NCBI RefSeq assembly: GCF_008065115.1
Contig: NZ_CP042913.1
Span: forward strand, 1,276,338-1,340,337
DNA: 64,000 nucleotides
Direction of reading: 5' to 3'
From: Bythopirellula goksoeyrii
GTDB taxonomy: Bacteria > Planctomycetota > Planctomycetia > Pirellulales > Lacipirellulaceae
Both the position numbers and the translations under genes were made by a program. The notes below the pieces were generated by a model, which was not told where the DNA came from, did not search any database, and saw only the letters and a program-made list of their open reading frames with translations. Numbering within the stretch: position 1 is the stretch's first letter; each line of letters begins with the position of its first letter. Positions 10,574 to 20,564 of the stretch are shown here, piece after piece.

Positions 10574-10828
10574 CAACAAATCGGAAACCCCGCTATTGGA
10601 GGATGTGCTGTGTGTGCCCACAGCCTGGATTGGAGCGGGAGAATTAGGATTGATCAGTGAAGAATAGAGACGAGGAGATGCTCGGAAGTCCTACCGAGCG
10701 TCGCCAGAAGGCCGAAAAGGCTGTTCGAGACTTTTGGTATTTGTTAGTTGGTTTGTAATCAACGGAGCGCTAAGCAAGGTTCATAGAATCTTAGACGGCA
10801 AATTTGTTCTGTTGAGCTGGGTAAGCGA

Positions 10829-12202
10829 TCAACTGACATTGATCCATGAATCGATGTTCTCGATCCTCCAGGGTTCACGCTGTTCACGGCTGAGCATTTG
10901 GTTGGCTTGTTCGTCGCCGTCACATCGCTCAGTTTTGGGATCCCAGTTAAGCTTCCGTCCGACTTGCATGGCAATGTTGCCAAGATGGGAGATCGTTGCA
11001 GTGCGATGGCCAATTTCAGCCGGCGCGTAGGTTGGAGTTCCGAGCCGAATCGCATCAGTAAAGTTGAGATGCTCGCCGCCGTAAAGTTCGTCGGGACGCT
11101 CGATGATGACCCGAGGGTGATAGAGTTGCTTCTCAGGCGGTATCTTAACAGATAGGATACTCGGGTTGCTCGCCCGCAAGGGCGCTCGCCAACCACGAAA
11201 CATGACCCAGCCCTCACTCCCCTCGAATTTGAGTGCCGGCACATCGCTCCAGACATGCATAGTCACTCCGTTGGCGTAACGATAGTGCAGATCGAACTCC
11301 TCGGCGGTGTTCCAGACAGCCTCGCGTGACGGAAACTTGCCGGTGCCAGCGACTTCGACTGGACCGGTTTCCTGATTCCCCGATGCCCACTGCGCCAGGT
11401 CGATCAGATGAGCACCCCAATCAGTAATGCGACCTCCCGAGTACGCCAAATTCCAGCGATAAGTGTTATGCACCCTGGCGGGACAATAGGGTGCAAGTGG
11501 CGCCTGGCCTTGCCACATTTCGTAGTCGAGATGAATTGGTGGATCTTGAATGCGAAAGTCTTTGTTCCCGCGACCAGCATTTCCTTTTTCGAGAAGCACC
11601 TTAATATTGCGGAGCTCACCGATGTACCCGCCGCGAACTAATTCGCAAATGCGGATGTGCGAATCGATCGAACGGTTTTCCGAAGCAGTCTGAAACACGA
11701 GCCCCGAATTCATCGCTTCATCGGCGAGCAACCGTCCTTCCGTGACCGTGAGAGAGAGAGGTTTTTCGCAGATGACATGCTTGCCGGTTCGCAGGGCCAT
11801 CAGCGCAGGAATCACATGCCAGTGGTCTGGCGTCGCTATACATACGGCATCGACTTGCGCCTGGTTGAGTAACTCGCGAAAATCGTAATACACTTCACAG
11901 CGGTAATCGCATCCAAGCTTGTTGGAGTAATGTGTATTGACCCGGCTTTCCGCCTCGGCGGCATGATGCTTGTCAACATCGCAAACAGCAATGACCTGCT
12001 GGTGCGGATTGGCAAACATCTGATCGAGATTCCATCCTGCCCCATGGATACCACACCCGATGAGCCCCATACGAATTCGTTCACTCGATGCGATCGTGCC
12101 AGCGAACCCCAGGGCCGAAGAACGCACAAAAGCCGGTGCAGCCGAAGCAGTGAGCCAAGTGAAGAAGTTTCGCCGAGAGATGTTTTTAAGAGTTGCAGCC
12201 AC
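10829..12202 (-). CDS. Tat-exported Gfo/Idh/MocA family oxidoreductase
   Basis: A 457-residue NAD(P)-dependent sugar or cyclitol oxidoreductase homologue. The N-terminus carries a twin-arginine signal (SRRNFFTWLTASAAPAFV), so the enzyme is exported. The Rossmann motif is MGLIGCGIHGAGW at about residue 45, and the catalytic EKP signature is VICEKPLSLT near residue 145. The C-terminal alpha/beta domain includes the WGAHLIDLAQWA helix typical of the planctomycete subfamily. The frame opens with GTG at 12202. It diverges from a DUF1080 gene; such pairs are common in planctomycetes and are associated with glycan or keto-sugar breakdown. The substrate is not evident. Confidence 0.88.
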   Translation of the reverse strand: MAATLKNISRRNFFTWLTASAAPAFVRSSALGFAGTIASSERIRMGLIGCGIHGAGWNLDQMFANPHQQVIAVCDVDKHHAAEAESRVNTHYSNKLGCDYRCEVYYDFRELLNQAQVDAVCIATPDHWHVIPALMALRTGKHVICEKPLSLTVTEGRLLADEAMNSGLVFQTASENRSIDSHIRICELVRGGYIGELRNIKVLLEKGNAGRGNKDFRIQDPPIHLDYEMWQGQAPLAPYCPARVHNTYRWNLAYSGGRITDWGAHLIDLAQWASGNQETGPVEVAGTGKFPSREAVWNTAEEFDLHYRYANGVTMHVWSDVPALKFEGSEGWVMFRGWRAPLRASNPSILSVKIPPEKQLYHPRVIIERPDELYGGEHLNFTDAIRLGTPTYAPAEIGHRTATISHLGNIAMQVGRKLNWDPKTERCDGDEQANQMLSREQREPWRIENIDSWINVS

Positions 12203-12335
12203 CAGTGTATACTCACAGATAGAAACTCAAGTTAGAAACTGCATTTAGTTTATCACAATAAGGTCGGTCTGCGAGGAACTATTTATGTTCTTCCAAGGTT
12301 GTAGACCGCCCTCCATTTTCTTGCGAGAGAAAGCT

Positions 12336-13103
12336 ATGCGATCGCTTACCGTGCGATTTCTGAAATTCTTATGTCTTTGCGTGATCGGCGGCATCCAAAC
12401 CAATGCCGCTCCTACGGAGAAGACTGTGGTGCTATTTGATGGCAGTGGCACAAATCTGTTTGTCAGCTCGACGGGTTCTGAGAGTGATTGGCGAATGGAA
12501 GATGGGGCTTTGGTTTCGACTCCAAATACGCGGAGGTCGAACAACCTGGTATCCAGACTTCATTTCCGCGATGCGGAAATTGAACTTCAGTTTCTCCAGC
12601 CGAGCGATACCGACGGCAATAGTGGTGTCTTTTTGCACGGACTGTATGAGATTCAGATCCTCACCACCAAGGGGAAACAGAAACTTACGAATCATGATAT
12701 GGGTGCTATCTACGGCTTGTATGCTCCTTTGGTAAATGCCGATCAAGGCTCTGGGAAATGGCAGACGCTCAAGATTCTCTTTCATGCGCCTAGACGTGAT
12801 GAATCCGGCCAGCTGACTGCCGAAGGCTCTATCACGGCATGGCTCAATGGAGAAAAAATTCACGACGACGCGAAGGTTGGTAATCAAGGCTCGGAGTACA
12901 ATCCTTATGCCTACGATACGACGCCCTATTTGGCCGAAATACAAAGAATCGAGAACTTCAAAGGAACCGGTCCACTCCTTCTGCAGGACCACGATTGCCC
13001 GGTAAGATTTCGTCAGATCCTCGTAAAGCCGCTGGATGATGCTGCGTATCTCTATTCGCCAGCGATGAAAAACTCTCATGGACTTCCCCAGCAGAACGAT
13101 TAA
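12336..13103 (+). CDS. DUF1080 (3-keto-disaccharide hydrolase-like) secreted protein
   Basis: A 255-residue protein with an N-terminal signal peptide (MRSLTVRFLKFLCLCVIGGIQTNA, cleaved before APTEK). The body is one DUF1080 jelly-roll: VVLFDGSG, a short WRMEDGALVSTP segment, DAEIELQFLQP, NSGVFLHGLYEIQIL and GPLLLQDHDCPVRFR are standard blocks. Family members include 3-keto-glycoside hydrolases, so activity on oxidised sugars in the periplasm is likely. I start at the ATG at 12336, which fits the signal peptide, rather than at 12285. It is divergent from the Gfo/Idh/MocA gene across 133 bases and convergent with meaB. Confidence 0.87.
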   Translation: MRSLTVRFLKFLCLCVIGGIQTNAAPTEKTVVLFDGSGTNLFVSSTGSESDWRMEDGALVSTPNTRRSNNLVSRLHFRDAEIELQFLQPSDTDGNSGVFLHGLYEIQILTTKGKQKLTNHDMGAIYGLYAPLVNADQGSGKWQTLKILFHAPRRDESGQLTAEGSITAWLNGEKIHDDAKVGNQGSEYNPYAYDTTPYLAEIQRIENFKGTGPLLLQDHDCPVRFRQILVKPLDDAAYLYSPAMKNSHGLPQQND

Positions 13104-13171
13104 ATCAGGATCCGCTTCGACTTACCGATATACAAGAAGAACCAGCACTCAAGTGGGTGCGGGCTGTCATG

Positions 13172-14170
13172 TTAATTTCGCAGTCCATAGGCATCGAGAA
13201 TCTTCCGCGCGGCGGCTTCAACGGAAATGGTTCCGGCTAGGACTTCTTGTTCTAGTTGCGGGCGGATCTTGGCGACGTCGGCGTGAGTGTAGATGGACTG
13301 TCGTAGCCGCTCTTCTACGATTGCCCAAAGCCAGTGACGGTTTTGGCTTTGTCTATGAGCGGCAAGTGTGCCGTTGGCTTTCAAGCGTGCGACCCTCTGC
13401 TCGACGGCGGTCCAAATTTTATCGATCCCTTCATTTTGCAGGGCGCTGGCCGTAAAGACCTTTGAGTTTTGGGTCGTATGGCCACCTGAGATGGTCTCAA
13501 GGGCGTTGCGATATTGGCGGGCGGCGACTTCGCAGGCAGTGCGCAATTCGCCGTCGGCTTTGTTGACCACGAGGAAATCTACGACCTCTAAGAGGCCTCG
13601 CTTGATGCCTTGCAGTTCATCCCCACCAGCGGGGGAGACGAGTGCCACCAAGCAGTCGGTCATGTGGGAGACATAGGACTCGGACTGGCCCACCCCCACG
13701 GTTTCGATCAGGATGACGTCGTAATCGGCCGCTTCACAGACGAGCATGCTTTCGCGTGTGCGACGAGCAGCGCCTCCCAAGGTGCCAGCGGATGCAGTGG
13801 GACGGATATAGGCGTGTGGCTCGGCCGCCAGATTGGGCATGCGTGTTTTATCGCCGAGTATGCTGCCGCCGGTGATGTCACTAGAGGGGTCAATAGCGAG
13901 TACCGCCACCTGATGCCCTGTACGGACTAGCTGCAGCCCTAGCGCTTCAATGAAGGTGCTCTTGCCAGCTCCAGGAGTACCGGTGATGCCGACGCGAATA
14001 GCCTTACCGGTGAACGGCATCAAACGGGTAAGCAGTTCTTCGGCTTGCAGTTGATGTTGGAGATTACTCGACTCGACAAGCGTCAAAGCGCGAGCCAGTA
14101 CCGAGGTATCACCAGCGCGTACACCTTGAAAGTAATCTTCGGTCGTAAGTGTGCGACGGCGTGGTGGCAA
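13172..14170 (-). CDS. meaB: Methylmalonyl-CoA mutase-associated GTPase MeaB
   Basis: A 332-residue P-loop GTPase of the MeaB/ArgK family, which loads and protects adenosylcobalamin in methylmalonyl-CoA mutase. The Walker A motif GITGTPGAGKST is at residues 61-72. Further signatures are VLAIDPSSDITGGSILGDKTRM, the switch segment ILIETVGVGQSE and the base-recognition VVNKADGE. A C-terminal dimerisation helix follows. It is the last gene of the long minus-strand run, 13 bases after mutB, and this adjacency supports the assignment. Confidence 0.96.
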   Translation of the reverse strand: MPPRRRTLTTEDYFQGVRAGDTSVLARALTLVESSNLQHQLQAEELLTRLMPFTGKAIRVGITGTPGAGKSTFIEALGLQLVRTGHQVAVLAIDPSSDITGGSILGDKTRMPNLAAEPHAYIRPTASAGTLGGAARRTRESMLVCEAADYDVILIETVGVGQSESYVSHMTDCLVALVSPAGGDELQGIKRGLLEVVDFLVVNKADGELRTACEVAARQYRNALETISGGHTTQNSKVFTASALQNEGIDKIWTAVEQRVARLKANGTLAAHRQSQNRHWLWAIVEERLRQSIYTHADVAKIRPQLEQEVLAGTISVEAAARKILDAYGLRN

Positions 14171-14183
14171 GTTGGAGAATTCC

Positions 14184-16370
14184 TTACGAGGTTTTGCCTT
14201 CGAGGGATATCTCGAGTCGATCAGCGAGGACTTTCATAAGTTCGGCGGCTGCCTCACCGATGACAGTACCCGGGCCAAAGACTGCTGAAGCACCTGCCTC
14301 GTAGAGGGCTGGATAGTCTTCAGGAGGGATTACTCCACCGGCGACAATGAGGATATCGTCGCGACCGAGCTTTGCTAATTCATCACGAAGTTGAGGAACA
14401 AGTGTCAGATGCCCTGCTGCAAGAGAACTCACACCGACGATATGCACGTCGTTCTCCACCGCTTGGCGAGCCGTCTCGGCGGGGGTGCGAAATAGCGGGC
14501 CGATATCGACGTCAAAGCCCAGATCGGCGAAGGCCGAGGCGATCACTTTTTGCCCGCGGTCGTGCCCATCTTGGCCCATCTTGGCTACCAGGATACGTGG
14601 TCGGCGCCCCTCTTGCTTTTCAAAGCGTTCCAAAAGTTTTTGGATTTCTTGCACGTTTTCGTGGTCTCCGATTTCTGCGGCGTAGACTCCCCGGACGGCG
14701 CGGGTGGGGGCTTCGTAGCGACCATAGATTCTTTCCAATGCTTCGCTCATTTCGCCGACGGTCGCTTTGGCACGCGCCGCATTGATCGCCAATTCTAGCA
14801 AGTTGCCCGTTTTGTCGTGAGCGGCATTGGTGAGTGCTTCAAGAGCCTGATCGACTTCGGCTTGATCCCGTTCGTCGCGGAGCTTCTTGAGGTTAGCAAT
14901 CTGTGCCTGGCGTACGGTTGTATTGTCGACATGCAGGACTTTGATGTCTTCCGGTTCTGTCGGGCGATATTTGTTGACGCCGATGACCGTTTGTTGACCG
15001 GAATCGATATGGGCTTGGGTGCGTGCGGAAGCCTCCTCGATGCGCATCTTAGGGATACCAGCCTGGATGGCTTTGGTCATTCCTCCCAGTTCTTCGACCT
15101 CACGAATATGCTGCCAAGCACGAGCGGCCAGATCGTGGGTAAGTCGCTCGACATAGTAGCTCCCTCCCCAGGGATCGACAACATCGCAGGTGTCGGTCTC
15201 CTGCTGCAAGAACAACTGTGTGTTGCGGGCGATACGTGCCGAGAAATCCGAAGGCAAGGCGAGTGCTTCGTCGAGGGCATTAGTATGCAGCGACTGCGTA
15301 TGGCCATGGGCGGCCGCCATTGCTTCCAGGCAGGTCCGCACGACATTGCTATAGACATCTTGAGCGGTCAGACTCCATCCGCTCGTTTGACTGTGTGTTC
15401 TCAGCGACAAACTCTTGGGATTCTCTGGCTCAAATTGCTTGATGAGCTTGGCCCAGATCATGCGTGCTGCTCTGAGTTTGGCAACTTCCATGAAGTAGTT
15501 CATGCCAATTGCCCAGAAAAAGGAGAGCCGAGGACAGAAGGCATCGACTTTCAAGCTGGCCTGAATGCCGGTTCGAACGTATTCCAAGCCATCCGCCAAG
15601 GTATAGGCCAACTCCAGGTCGGCTGTGGCACCCGCTTCCTGCATGTGGTAACCACTGATGCTGATGCTATTATATTTGGGCATCCGTTGGCTGGTGAATT
15701 CAAAGATGTCGGCAATGATCCTCATGCTGGGTTCAGGAGGATAGATGTACGTATTGCGGACCATGAATTCCTTGAGAATGTCATTTTGAATGGTGCCCGC
15801 GAGTTGCTCGGGTGGTACACCTTGTTCTTCGGCGGCCACGATGTAGAGTGCCATGATTGGCAGCACGGCTCCGTTCATAGTCATCGACACGCTCATGCGG
15901 TCCAGTGGAATACCATCAAATAGCATGCGCATGTCGTAGATGCTATCGATTGCCACCCCTGCCATGCCGACGTCACCACTCACCCTAGGATGATCGGAAT
16001 CATAGCCTCGATGGGTAGCAAGATCGAAAGCGATGCTGAGCCCCATCTGCCCAGCGGTCAGATTGCGACGATAAAACGCGTTGGACTCCTTGGCGGTTGA
16101 AAAGCCGGCGTATTGCCGTACTGTCCATGGCCTGAGTACATACATCGTGGCATAGGGACCACGCACATACGGCGGAAATCCTGGCATGGTTTGCAGGTGG
16201 TCCACTCCTTCCAAATCAGAAGTGGTATAGACTGGCGAAACATTTATCTGCTCAGGGGTCATCCACACGGGGAGGTCGTCCGCGCTGCCATTGGTTGTCG
16301 CCTGCGATGCGAGAGTATCTCTCCCTTTAGCGGACACTAACGGAATCTCGGCAAAGTTGGGGATTGTCAT
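14184..16370 (-). CDS. mutB: Methylmalonyl-CoA mutase large (catalytic) subunit
   Basis: A 728-residue adenosylcobalamin-dependent mutase interconverting (R)-methylmalonyl-CoA and succinyl-CoA. The N-terminal TIM barrel binds the CoA ester, with [35 protein letters not shown] and [15 protein letters not shown]. The C-terminal domain binds B12 by the base-off/His-on motif GQDGHDRG, with His603 as the cobalt ligand. The start overlaps the end of mutA by four bases (ATGA), indicating translational coupling. meaB follows immediately. All key residues look intact. Confidence 0.97.
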   Translation of the reverse strand: MTIPNFAEIPLVSAKGRDTLASQATTNGSADDLPVWMTPEQINVSPVYTTSDLEGVDHLQTMPGFPPYVRGPYATMYVLRPWTVRQYAGFSTAKESNAFYRRNLTAGQMGLSIAFDLATHRGYDSDHPRVSGDVGMAGVAIDSIYDMRMLFDGIPLDRMSVSMTMNGAVLPIMALYIVAAEEQGVPPEQLAGTIQNDILKEFMVRNTYIYPPEPSMRIIADIFEFTSQRMPKYNSISISGYHMQEAGATADLELAYTLADGLEYVRTGIQASLKVDAFCPRLSFFWAIGMNYFMEVAKLRAARMIWAKLIKQFEPENPKSLSLRTHSQTSGWSLTAQDVYSNVVRTCLEAMAAAHGHTQSLHTNALDEALALPSDFSARIARNTQLFLQQETDTCDVVDPWGGSYYVERLTHDLAARAWQHIREVEELGGMTKAIQAGIPKMRIEEASARTQAHIDSGQQTVIGVNKYRPTEPEDIKVLHVDNTTVRQAQIANLKKLRDERDQAEVDQALEALTNAAHDKTGNLLELAINAARAKATVGEMSEALERIYGRYEAPTRAVRGVYAAEIGDHENVQEIQKLLERFEKQEGRRPRILVAKMGQDGHDRGQKVIASAFADLGFDVDIGPLFRTPAETARQAVENDVHIVGVSSLAAGHLTLVPQLRDELAKLGRDDILIVAGGVIPPEDYPALYEAGASAVFGPGTVIGEAAAELMKVLADRLEISLEGKTS

Positions 16371-18472
16371 GATTCTATCACACCTTCCTCACGCAGCACG
16401 TCGCGCAAGGTTTCCAGGACGTTGCATTTGATGAAAATAAAACGGTCGACCCCTGCATTGCGCCACTCTGTTTCATTGGCTCCCGGATTTCCCGCAAGTA
16501 CTACTGTCTTGGCTCCGGAACGCTTGAGGCTTGCGGCGACATCAGGAACGAAATCCTGGTACAGCTTGTCGGAAGAGCAGATAACGGCAGTTAGCGCTCC
16601 TGAATCGCAAAACGCCTTTGCAACTGCGTCGGCGTCTTTGAATCCATCGTTGGAGACAATTCGGAAGCCGCCGGCTTCGAAAAAGTTTTTAGCGTAGCTG
16701 GCGCGCGCGGTGTGGTGGGCCACTGGTCCCATATTGGCCAGGAAGACGATGGGGCGTCGACCGTGGAGCTTTTCCCAGGCGTCTACTGCATCGCGTAATT
16801 CTTCAAAGGGTTGAGCAAAGCTGCGAGATTTGATGGCTTTCGTGGTAGTGATGGAATCATGAAAACCTGCCATGCGAGCCAGTTGACCTATCGTGGCTCC
16901 CTCCGCTGCTGCTTTTACAGCGGCAGCTGTCTTGGATCTCTCAGACGATGCCTCAGCTGGATCGAAATCTCCTCGAGTGGTCATGCGTTCGCATGCTGCC
17001 CGGCGAAGTGCCGAGACATCGGGTGCCACGGTCTCCAGGGGAGCTTCGGCAATGTCGGGGAATTCGCTCACTCCGGTGATCCCCTCTTTTCGGCGGGCAA
17101 TGTCCGTTGCGCGGGGTGCATGGGCGGCGGCGATCTGGTCGGCGACCCACCCAGAATGCAATACAGCCACCATTCCCTCCAGTCGCTCGATCTCTTGAAA
17201 CGTATCCCACGCCTCCTTGGCAAGTTGATCGGTGATCGAATCCAAGAACCAGCTACCGCCACCTGGGTCGATCACACGTTGTAAATGCGCTTCTTCTTGA
17301 ATTACGAGCAGTGTGTTGCGTGCCACGCGGCGGCTGAACTCATCTGGCAGGCGAAGAAGGCTGTCGAAAGGGACGGAGGTCACAATGTTTGCTCCGCCGA
17401 TGCTGCCGGCGAACATGGCGACCGTATTGCGCAGAATATTGACATAGGGGTCTCGATGGGTCAGGACGCGGTCACTGGTGCGAGCATGTAGTTTCATAGC
17501 TCCAGCCCCCGGTGAGCCACCACTGGCTTCAACAACGCGCGACCACAGACGGCGGGCGGCACGTAGCTTAGCAATCGCGAGAAAATGATGTGTACCTAAT
17601 TCCACTCGGAATAGTATCTGCTTTGCCGCCTCATCGATGTTCATTCCAGCAGCGATCATCGCACGCAAGTACGTTACCGCAGTAGCCATTTGAAAGGCGA
17701 GATCCTGCGCCGCTGTTGCTCCGGCACAATGGTATGGTGCCGTGTTGACTCCAACAGCGGTTAGCTGCGGGCAATTGTGAGCTGTCCACTGGGCCAGGTC
17801 GGCCAGCAAGGCGAGCGAAGAATTCAGCGACAGCGGCAGATAGCCATTGCGGGCCAGGGTAGCTAGTGGATCGCTATTGAAGGCACCTTGGACTTGAGCT
17901 AAATCGAGTCCCTGCTTCTGCCAGAGTGAAACCAGGAGGGCTGCTGCAGGCAAGAATGCCGCTCCGGCATCCAAGGCTATGCCGACACTTTCGAGTTGTA
18001 CCTTTTCTAATGTGGTGTTCAGATCTTGCTGGGAGTAGGCCATCAGGCCTTCATCCCCAAGTGTATCGCTTAACGTCACTTCATCGGGGTCGAAACCATT
18101 GCTGGCAGCTTGATCGAACTGGAGTTGGACCGAGGTCACTCCACCGGCAAGATCGGCGAGTATCTGTTTGTTCGTTACATTCACATCGGGATGGTAGTAT
18201 TCCTGACGGAGATCGGCTCCCTGGAGGGCAAGCCGGGGCGGCAGGGACCCACGAATAAAGGGTGGTGACCCTGGAAAGCCAATCGCTTCGGGGTGGTTGA
18301 GGGCATCTTCTTGTGTGTAGACGGGCTGGATATCGATACCTTCGTAGGTGTGTGTCACCAGCTTCTTCTCGAAGGGAGCGCCTTTGAGATCATCTTCCAC
18401 AACAGAACGCCACTGCTGGTAGGTGACGGAGGGGAAGTCCTCCGCGACCGTAAACTCTAATGGCAATGTCAT
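16367..18472 (-). CDS. mutA: Methylmalonyl-CoA mutase small subunit
   Basis: A 701-residue homologue of MutB that forms the non-catalytic subunit of the heterodimer. The barrel region shows [12 protein letters not shown] and [18 protein letters not shown]. In the C-terminal domain the B12-binding DxHxxG is absent; the matching stretch reads [15 protein letters not shown]. That degeneration is the normal mark of the small subunit. Translation is coupled to mutB through a four-base overlap. The upstream CoA-transferase ends 39 bases before this start, so one transcript is likely. Confidence 0.95.
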   Translation of the reverse strand: MTLPLEFTVAEDFPSVTYQQWRSVVEDDLKGAPFEKKLVTHTYEGIDIQPVYTQEDALNHPEAIGFPGSPPFIRGSLPPRLALQGADLRQEYYHPDVNVTNKQILADLAGGVTSVQLQFDQAASNGFDPDEVTLSDTLGDEGLMAYSQQDLNTTLEKVQLESVGIALDAGAAFLPAAALLVSLWQKQGLDLAQVQGAFNSDPLATLARNGYLPLSLNSSLALLADLAQWTAHNCPQLTAVGVNTAPYHCAGATAAQDLAFQMATAVTYLRAMIAAGMNIDEAAKQILFRVELGTHHFLAIAKLRAARRLWSRVVEASGGSPGAGAMKLHARTSDRVLTHRDPYVNILRNTVAMFAGSIGGANIVTSVPFDSLLRLPDEFSRRVARNTLLVIQEEAHLQRVIDPGGGSWFLDSITDQLAKEAWDTFQEIERLEGMVAVLHSGWVADQIAAAHAPRATDIARRKEGITGVSEFPDIAEAPLETVAPDVSALRRAACERMTTRGDFDPAEASSERSKTAAAVKAAAEGATIGQLARMAGFHDSITTTKAIKSRSFAQPFEELRDAVDAWEKLHGRRPIVFLANMGPVAHHTARASYAKNFFEAGGFRIVSNDGFKDADAVAKAFCDSGALTAVICSSDKLYQDFVPDVAASLKRSGAKTVVLAGNPGANETEWRNAGVDRFIFIKCNVLETLRDVLREEGVIES

Positions 18473-18511
18473 ATTTAACCTCTGTCTCAGGCGAGACTTC
18501 TAAATGGGTAC

Positions 18512-20032
18512 CTATGCACGAACCTTGATCTCGTGAGAAGTTGGGAACTCAGGTAACATCGCGCCATCGCGCAATAAATTCTGGTGAAGCTCAAAAACTT
18601 TCTTTAAATCGTGTCGGATGTGTCCTGGACCGGCCTTATTGATGTACTGGTGTAGATAGTCGCGAAAGTGTGGGTGGGCACATTTTTCAATAATCAACCG
18701 CGCGCGCTTTTCTGGAGATAATCCGCGTAAATCGGCAATGCCTTGCTCCGTGACAACTACATTCACAGAATGCTCGGTGTGGTCGATGTGGGTACACATC
18801 GGAACGATCGTGCTAATCGTGCCATCTTTTGCTATCGAGGGACACATGAAGATGGAAAGATATGCGTTGCGGGCGAAATCGCCGCTGCCGCCAATTCCGT
18901 TCAATACCTTTTGGCCCAACACATGGGAGGAATTGACATCGCCCTCCAAATCGATTTCCAGAGCTGTGTTCAAGGCAATGACACCCATCTGTCTAACTAA
19001 AGCAGGATTGTTGGATATTTCTTGGGGGCGTAATACGAGTCGGGGAGCATAAAAATCGACTTCGCCGACTAGATCGAGCATCTGAATCGGGGTCAGAGTC
19101 AGGGCACAAGTGCTTGCCCCCCTAATTAATTCGCGCTTCATTAACTCGAAAGCCGACGACTGAAAGACCTCCGTGTACATCATGTACTTGGGAATATCGG
19201 GATGCTCCCCCAAACCAGCGAGTACCGCATTGGCCACGTTTCCCACCCCGACCTGCAAGGGGAGCATTTCCTTCGGAAGTCGTTTGCCTGCCACCTCTTC
19301 CAAGAGAAAGTTAACAACATGGCGGGCAATGGCACCGCTGTAATAGTTTGGCGAAGTAAATCGAATTGGTTCGTCAGGCTTGTTCGTTTCCACGACTCCC
19401 ACAATCTTCTCGGGATCCACACGAGCAAAGGTCTTGCCAATTCGCTGTAAGGGAAAGTCAAGATCCAACGCCGGACGATGAGGAGGCGCCTTGGGAATAA
19501 CTATGTCCGCCATGTCGCTAATTTCGTAGGGGACATAGTGATTCAGTTCGATGATGACCTTCTCGGCGGCGTGTAGAAAAGAAGGGGAAGCTCCAATTGA
19601 CGTCGTTAGGTACACACGACCATCAGCGGTAATGCGATTCGCTTCGATGACGGCAACATCGATCTTTCCGAAAAAACCAAATAACACAGATTGCGGAACG
19701 TGCGAAAGATGCATGTCGACGAATGCCACCCGACCATCATTGATCCGTTCTCTCAGAGGACGAGAAGATTGATAAGGGGCGCGCCAACTAATCGCGTCAG
19801 CTTCGGCGAGGGCATCATCTATGCTAGGTCCCGTCGATGCCCCGGTAAGTACACGTATCTGAAAGGGTTGGCCTGCAGCGTGGAGTTCCTTGGCTCTCTT
19901 CGCCAGCGCAAGCGGAACGACTTTGGCTGCGCCAGCAGGGGTAAAACCGCTGAATGCTACTAGCGTGCCATCCTCGATAAGTTCTGCGGCCTCTTCTGCC
20001 GTCATTCGGGGGAAGGATTCTACTTCTGCCAT
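18512..20032 (-). CDS. Acetyl-CoA hydrolase/transferase family; likely succinyl-CoA:acetate or propionate CoA-transferase
   Basis: A 506-residue class I CoA-transferase. The catalytic Glu is probably Glu288 in MMYTEVFQSS; the glycine loop GIGGSGDFARNAYLS and the segment VVVTEQGIADLRGLSP are diagnostic. It moves CoA between succinyl-CoA and acetate or propionate, without ATP use. Located between epimerase and mutase genes, it resembles the propionyl-CoA:succinate transferase of methylmalonyl pathways, which would allow succinate to be turned into propionyl-CoA or the reverse. Acetate as the acceptor cannot be excluded. The 5' leader has only a weak Shine-Dalgarno. Confidence 0.88.
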   Translation of the reverse strand: MAEVESFPRMTAEEAAELIEDGTLVAFSGFTPAGAAKVVPLALAKRAKELHAAGQPFQIRVLTGASTGPSIDDALAEADAISWRAPYQSSRPLRERINDGRVAFVDMHLSHVPQSVLFGFFGKIDVAVIEANRITADGRVYLTTSIGASPSFLHAAEKVIIELNHYVPYEISDMADIVIPKAPPHRPALDLDFPLQRIGKTFARVDPEKIVGVVETNKPDEPIRFTSPNYYSGAIARHVVNFLLEEVAGKRLPKEMLPLQVGVGNVANAVLAGLGEHPDIPKYMMYTEVFQSSAFELMKRELIRGASTCALTLTPIQMLDLVGEVDFYAPRLVLRPQEISNNPALVRQMGVIALNTALEIDLEGDVNSSHVLGQKVLNGIGGSGDFARNAYLSIFMCPSIAKDGTISTIVPMCTHIDHTEHSVNVVVTEQGIADLRGLSPEKRARLIIEKCAHPHFRDYLHQYINKAGPGHIRHDLKKVFELHQNLLRDGAMLPEFPTSHEIKVRA

Positions 20033-20107
20033 GAATTACAATTCTTTCTGACAACTCGGCGATCAAGCCCTAAATCTCTCCATCTCGTTCGTAAGTCACC
20101 TCAGTAG

Positions 20108-20518
20108 TTAGTGCGGTGGTTGACACAACTCGGTTAACACACCGTGGGTACTCTTCGGATGGATAAAGGCAATCTGCATCTTGTGAGCACCCTGTCGCGG
20201 TGTCTCGTCGATCATCCTCAGACCTTCTTGTTGTAATTCTGCAATGCGGTCCTGAATATTCTCCACAGTAAACGCAACATGATGCAAGCCTTCGCCACGG
20301 GATTCCAGGAACTTCGCAACAGCGCTGCCTGGGTCAGTAGGTTCCAATAATTCCAGCCGAATGTCATCGATTCTGAAGAACGCTACCCGAACTTTCTGGC
20401 TAGCCACCTCCTCATAGCCCTCAAACTTCGCGCCAAGAGTTTGTTCGTAGAAGGGGCGTTGCTCCTCAATGCTTTTAACCGCGATACCAATATGATTGAG
20501 TGCTTTTACAGGAGTCAT
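20108..20518 (-). CDS. mce: Methylmalonyl-CoA epimerase
   Basis: A 136-residue vicinal-oxygen-chelate protein that interconverts (R)- and (S)-methylmalonyl-CoA. The expected metal ligands are visible: His9 in LNHIGIAV, Glu56 in RLELLEP, the His79-His80 pair in GLHHVAFTV and Glu130 in VLTELCQP. The open frame extends to 20800 but only the part from ATG 20518 is conserved; the longer version would overlap the upstream gene. It connects the carboxylase product (S isomer) to MutAB (R isomer), so this window encodes every step from propionyl-CoA to succinyl-CoA. Confidence 0.95.
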   Translation of the reverse strand: MTPVKALNHIGIAVKSIEEQRPFYEQTLGAKFEGYEEVASQKVRVAFFRIDDIRLELLEPTDPGSAVAKFLESRGEGLHHVAFTVENIQDRIAELQQEGLRMIDETPRQGAHKMQIAFIHPKSTHGVLTELCQPPH

Positions 20519-20564
20519 CTTCTTAATCCTGAGTTTAGAATGGAAATCGTTTGCCAGTGTTTTG

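Noticed and set aside
10681-10698. CTCGG/CCGAG hairpin after the Cys-rich gene
   Set aside because: The stem is short, more than 100 bases from the stop, and lacks a T-run.
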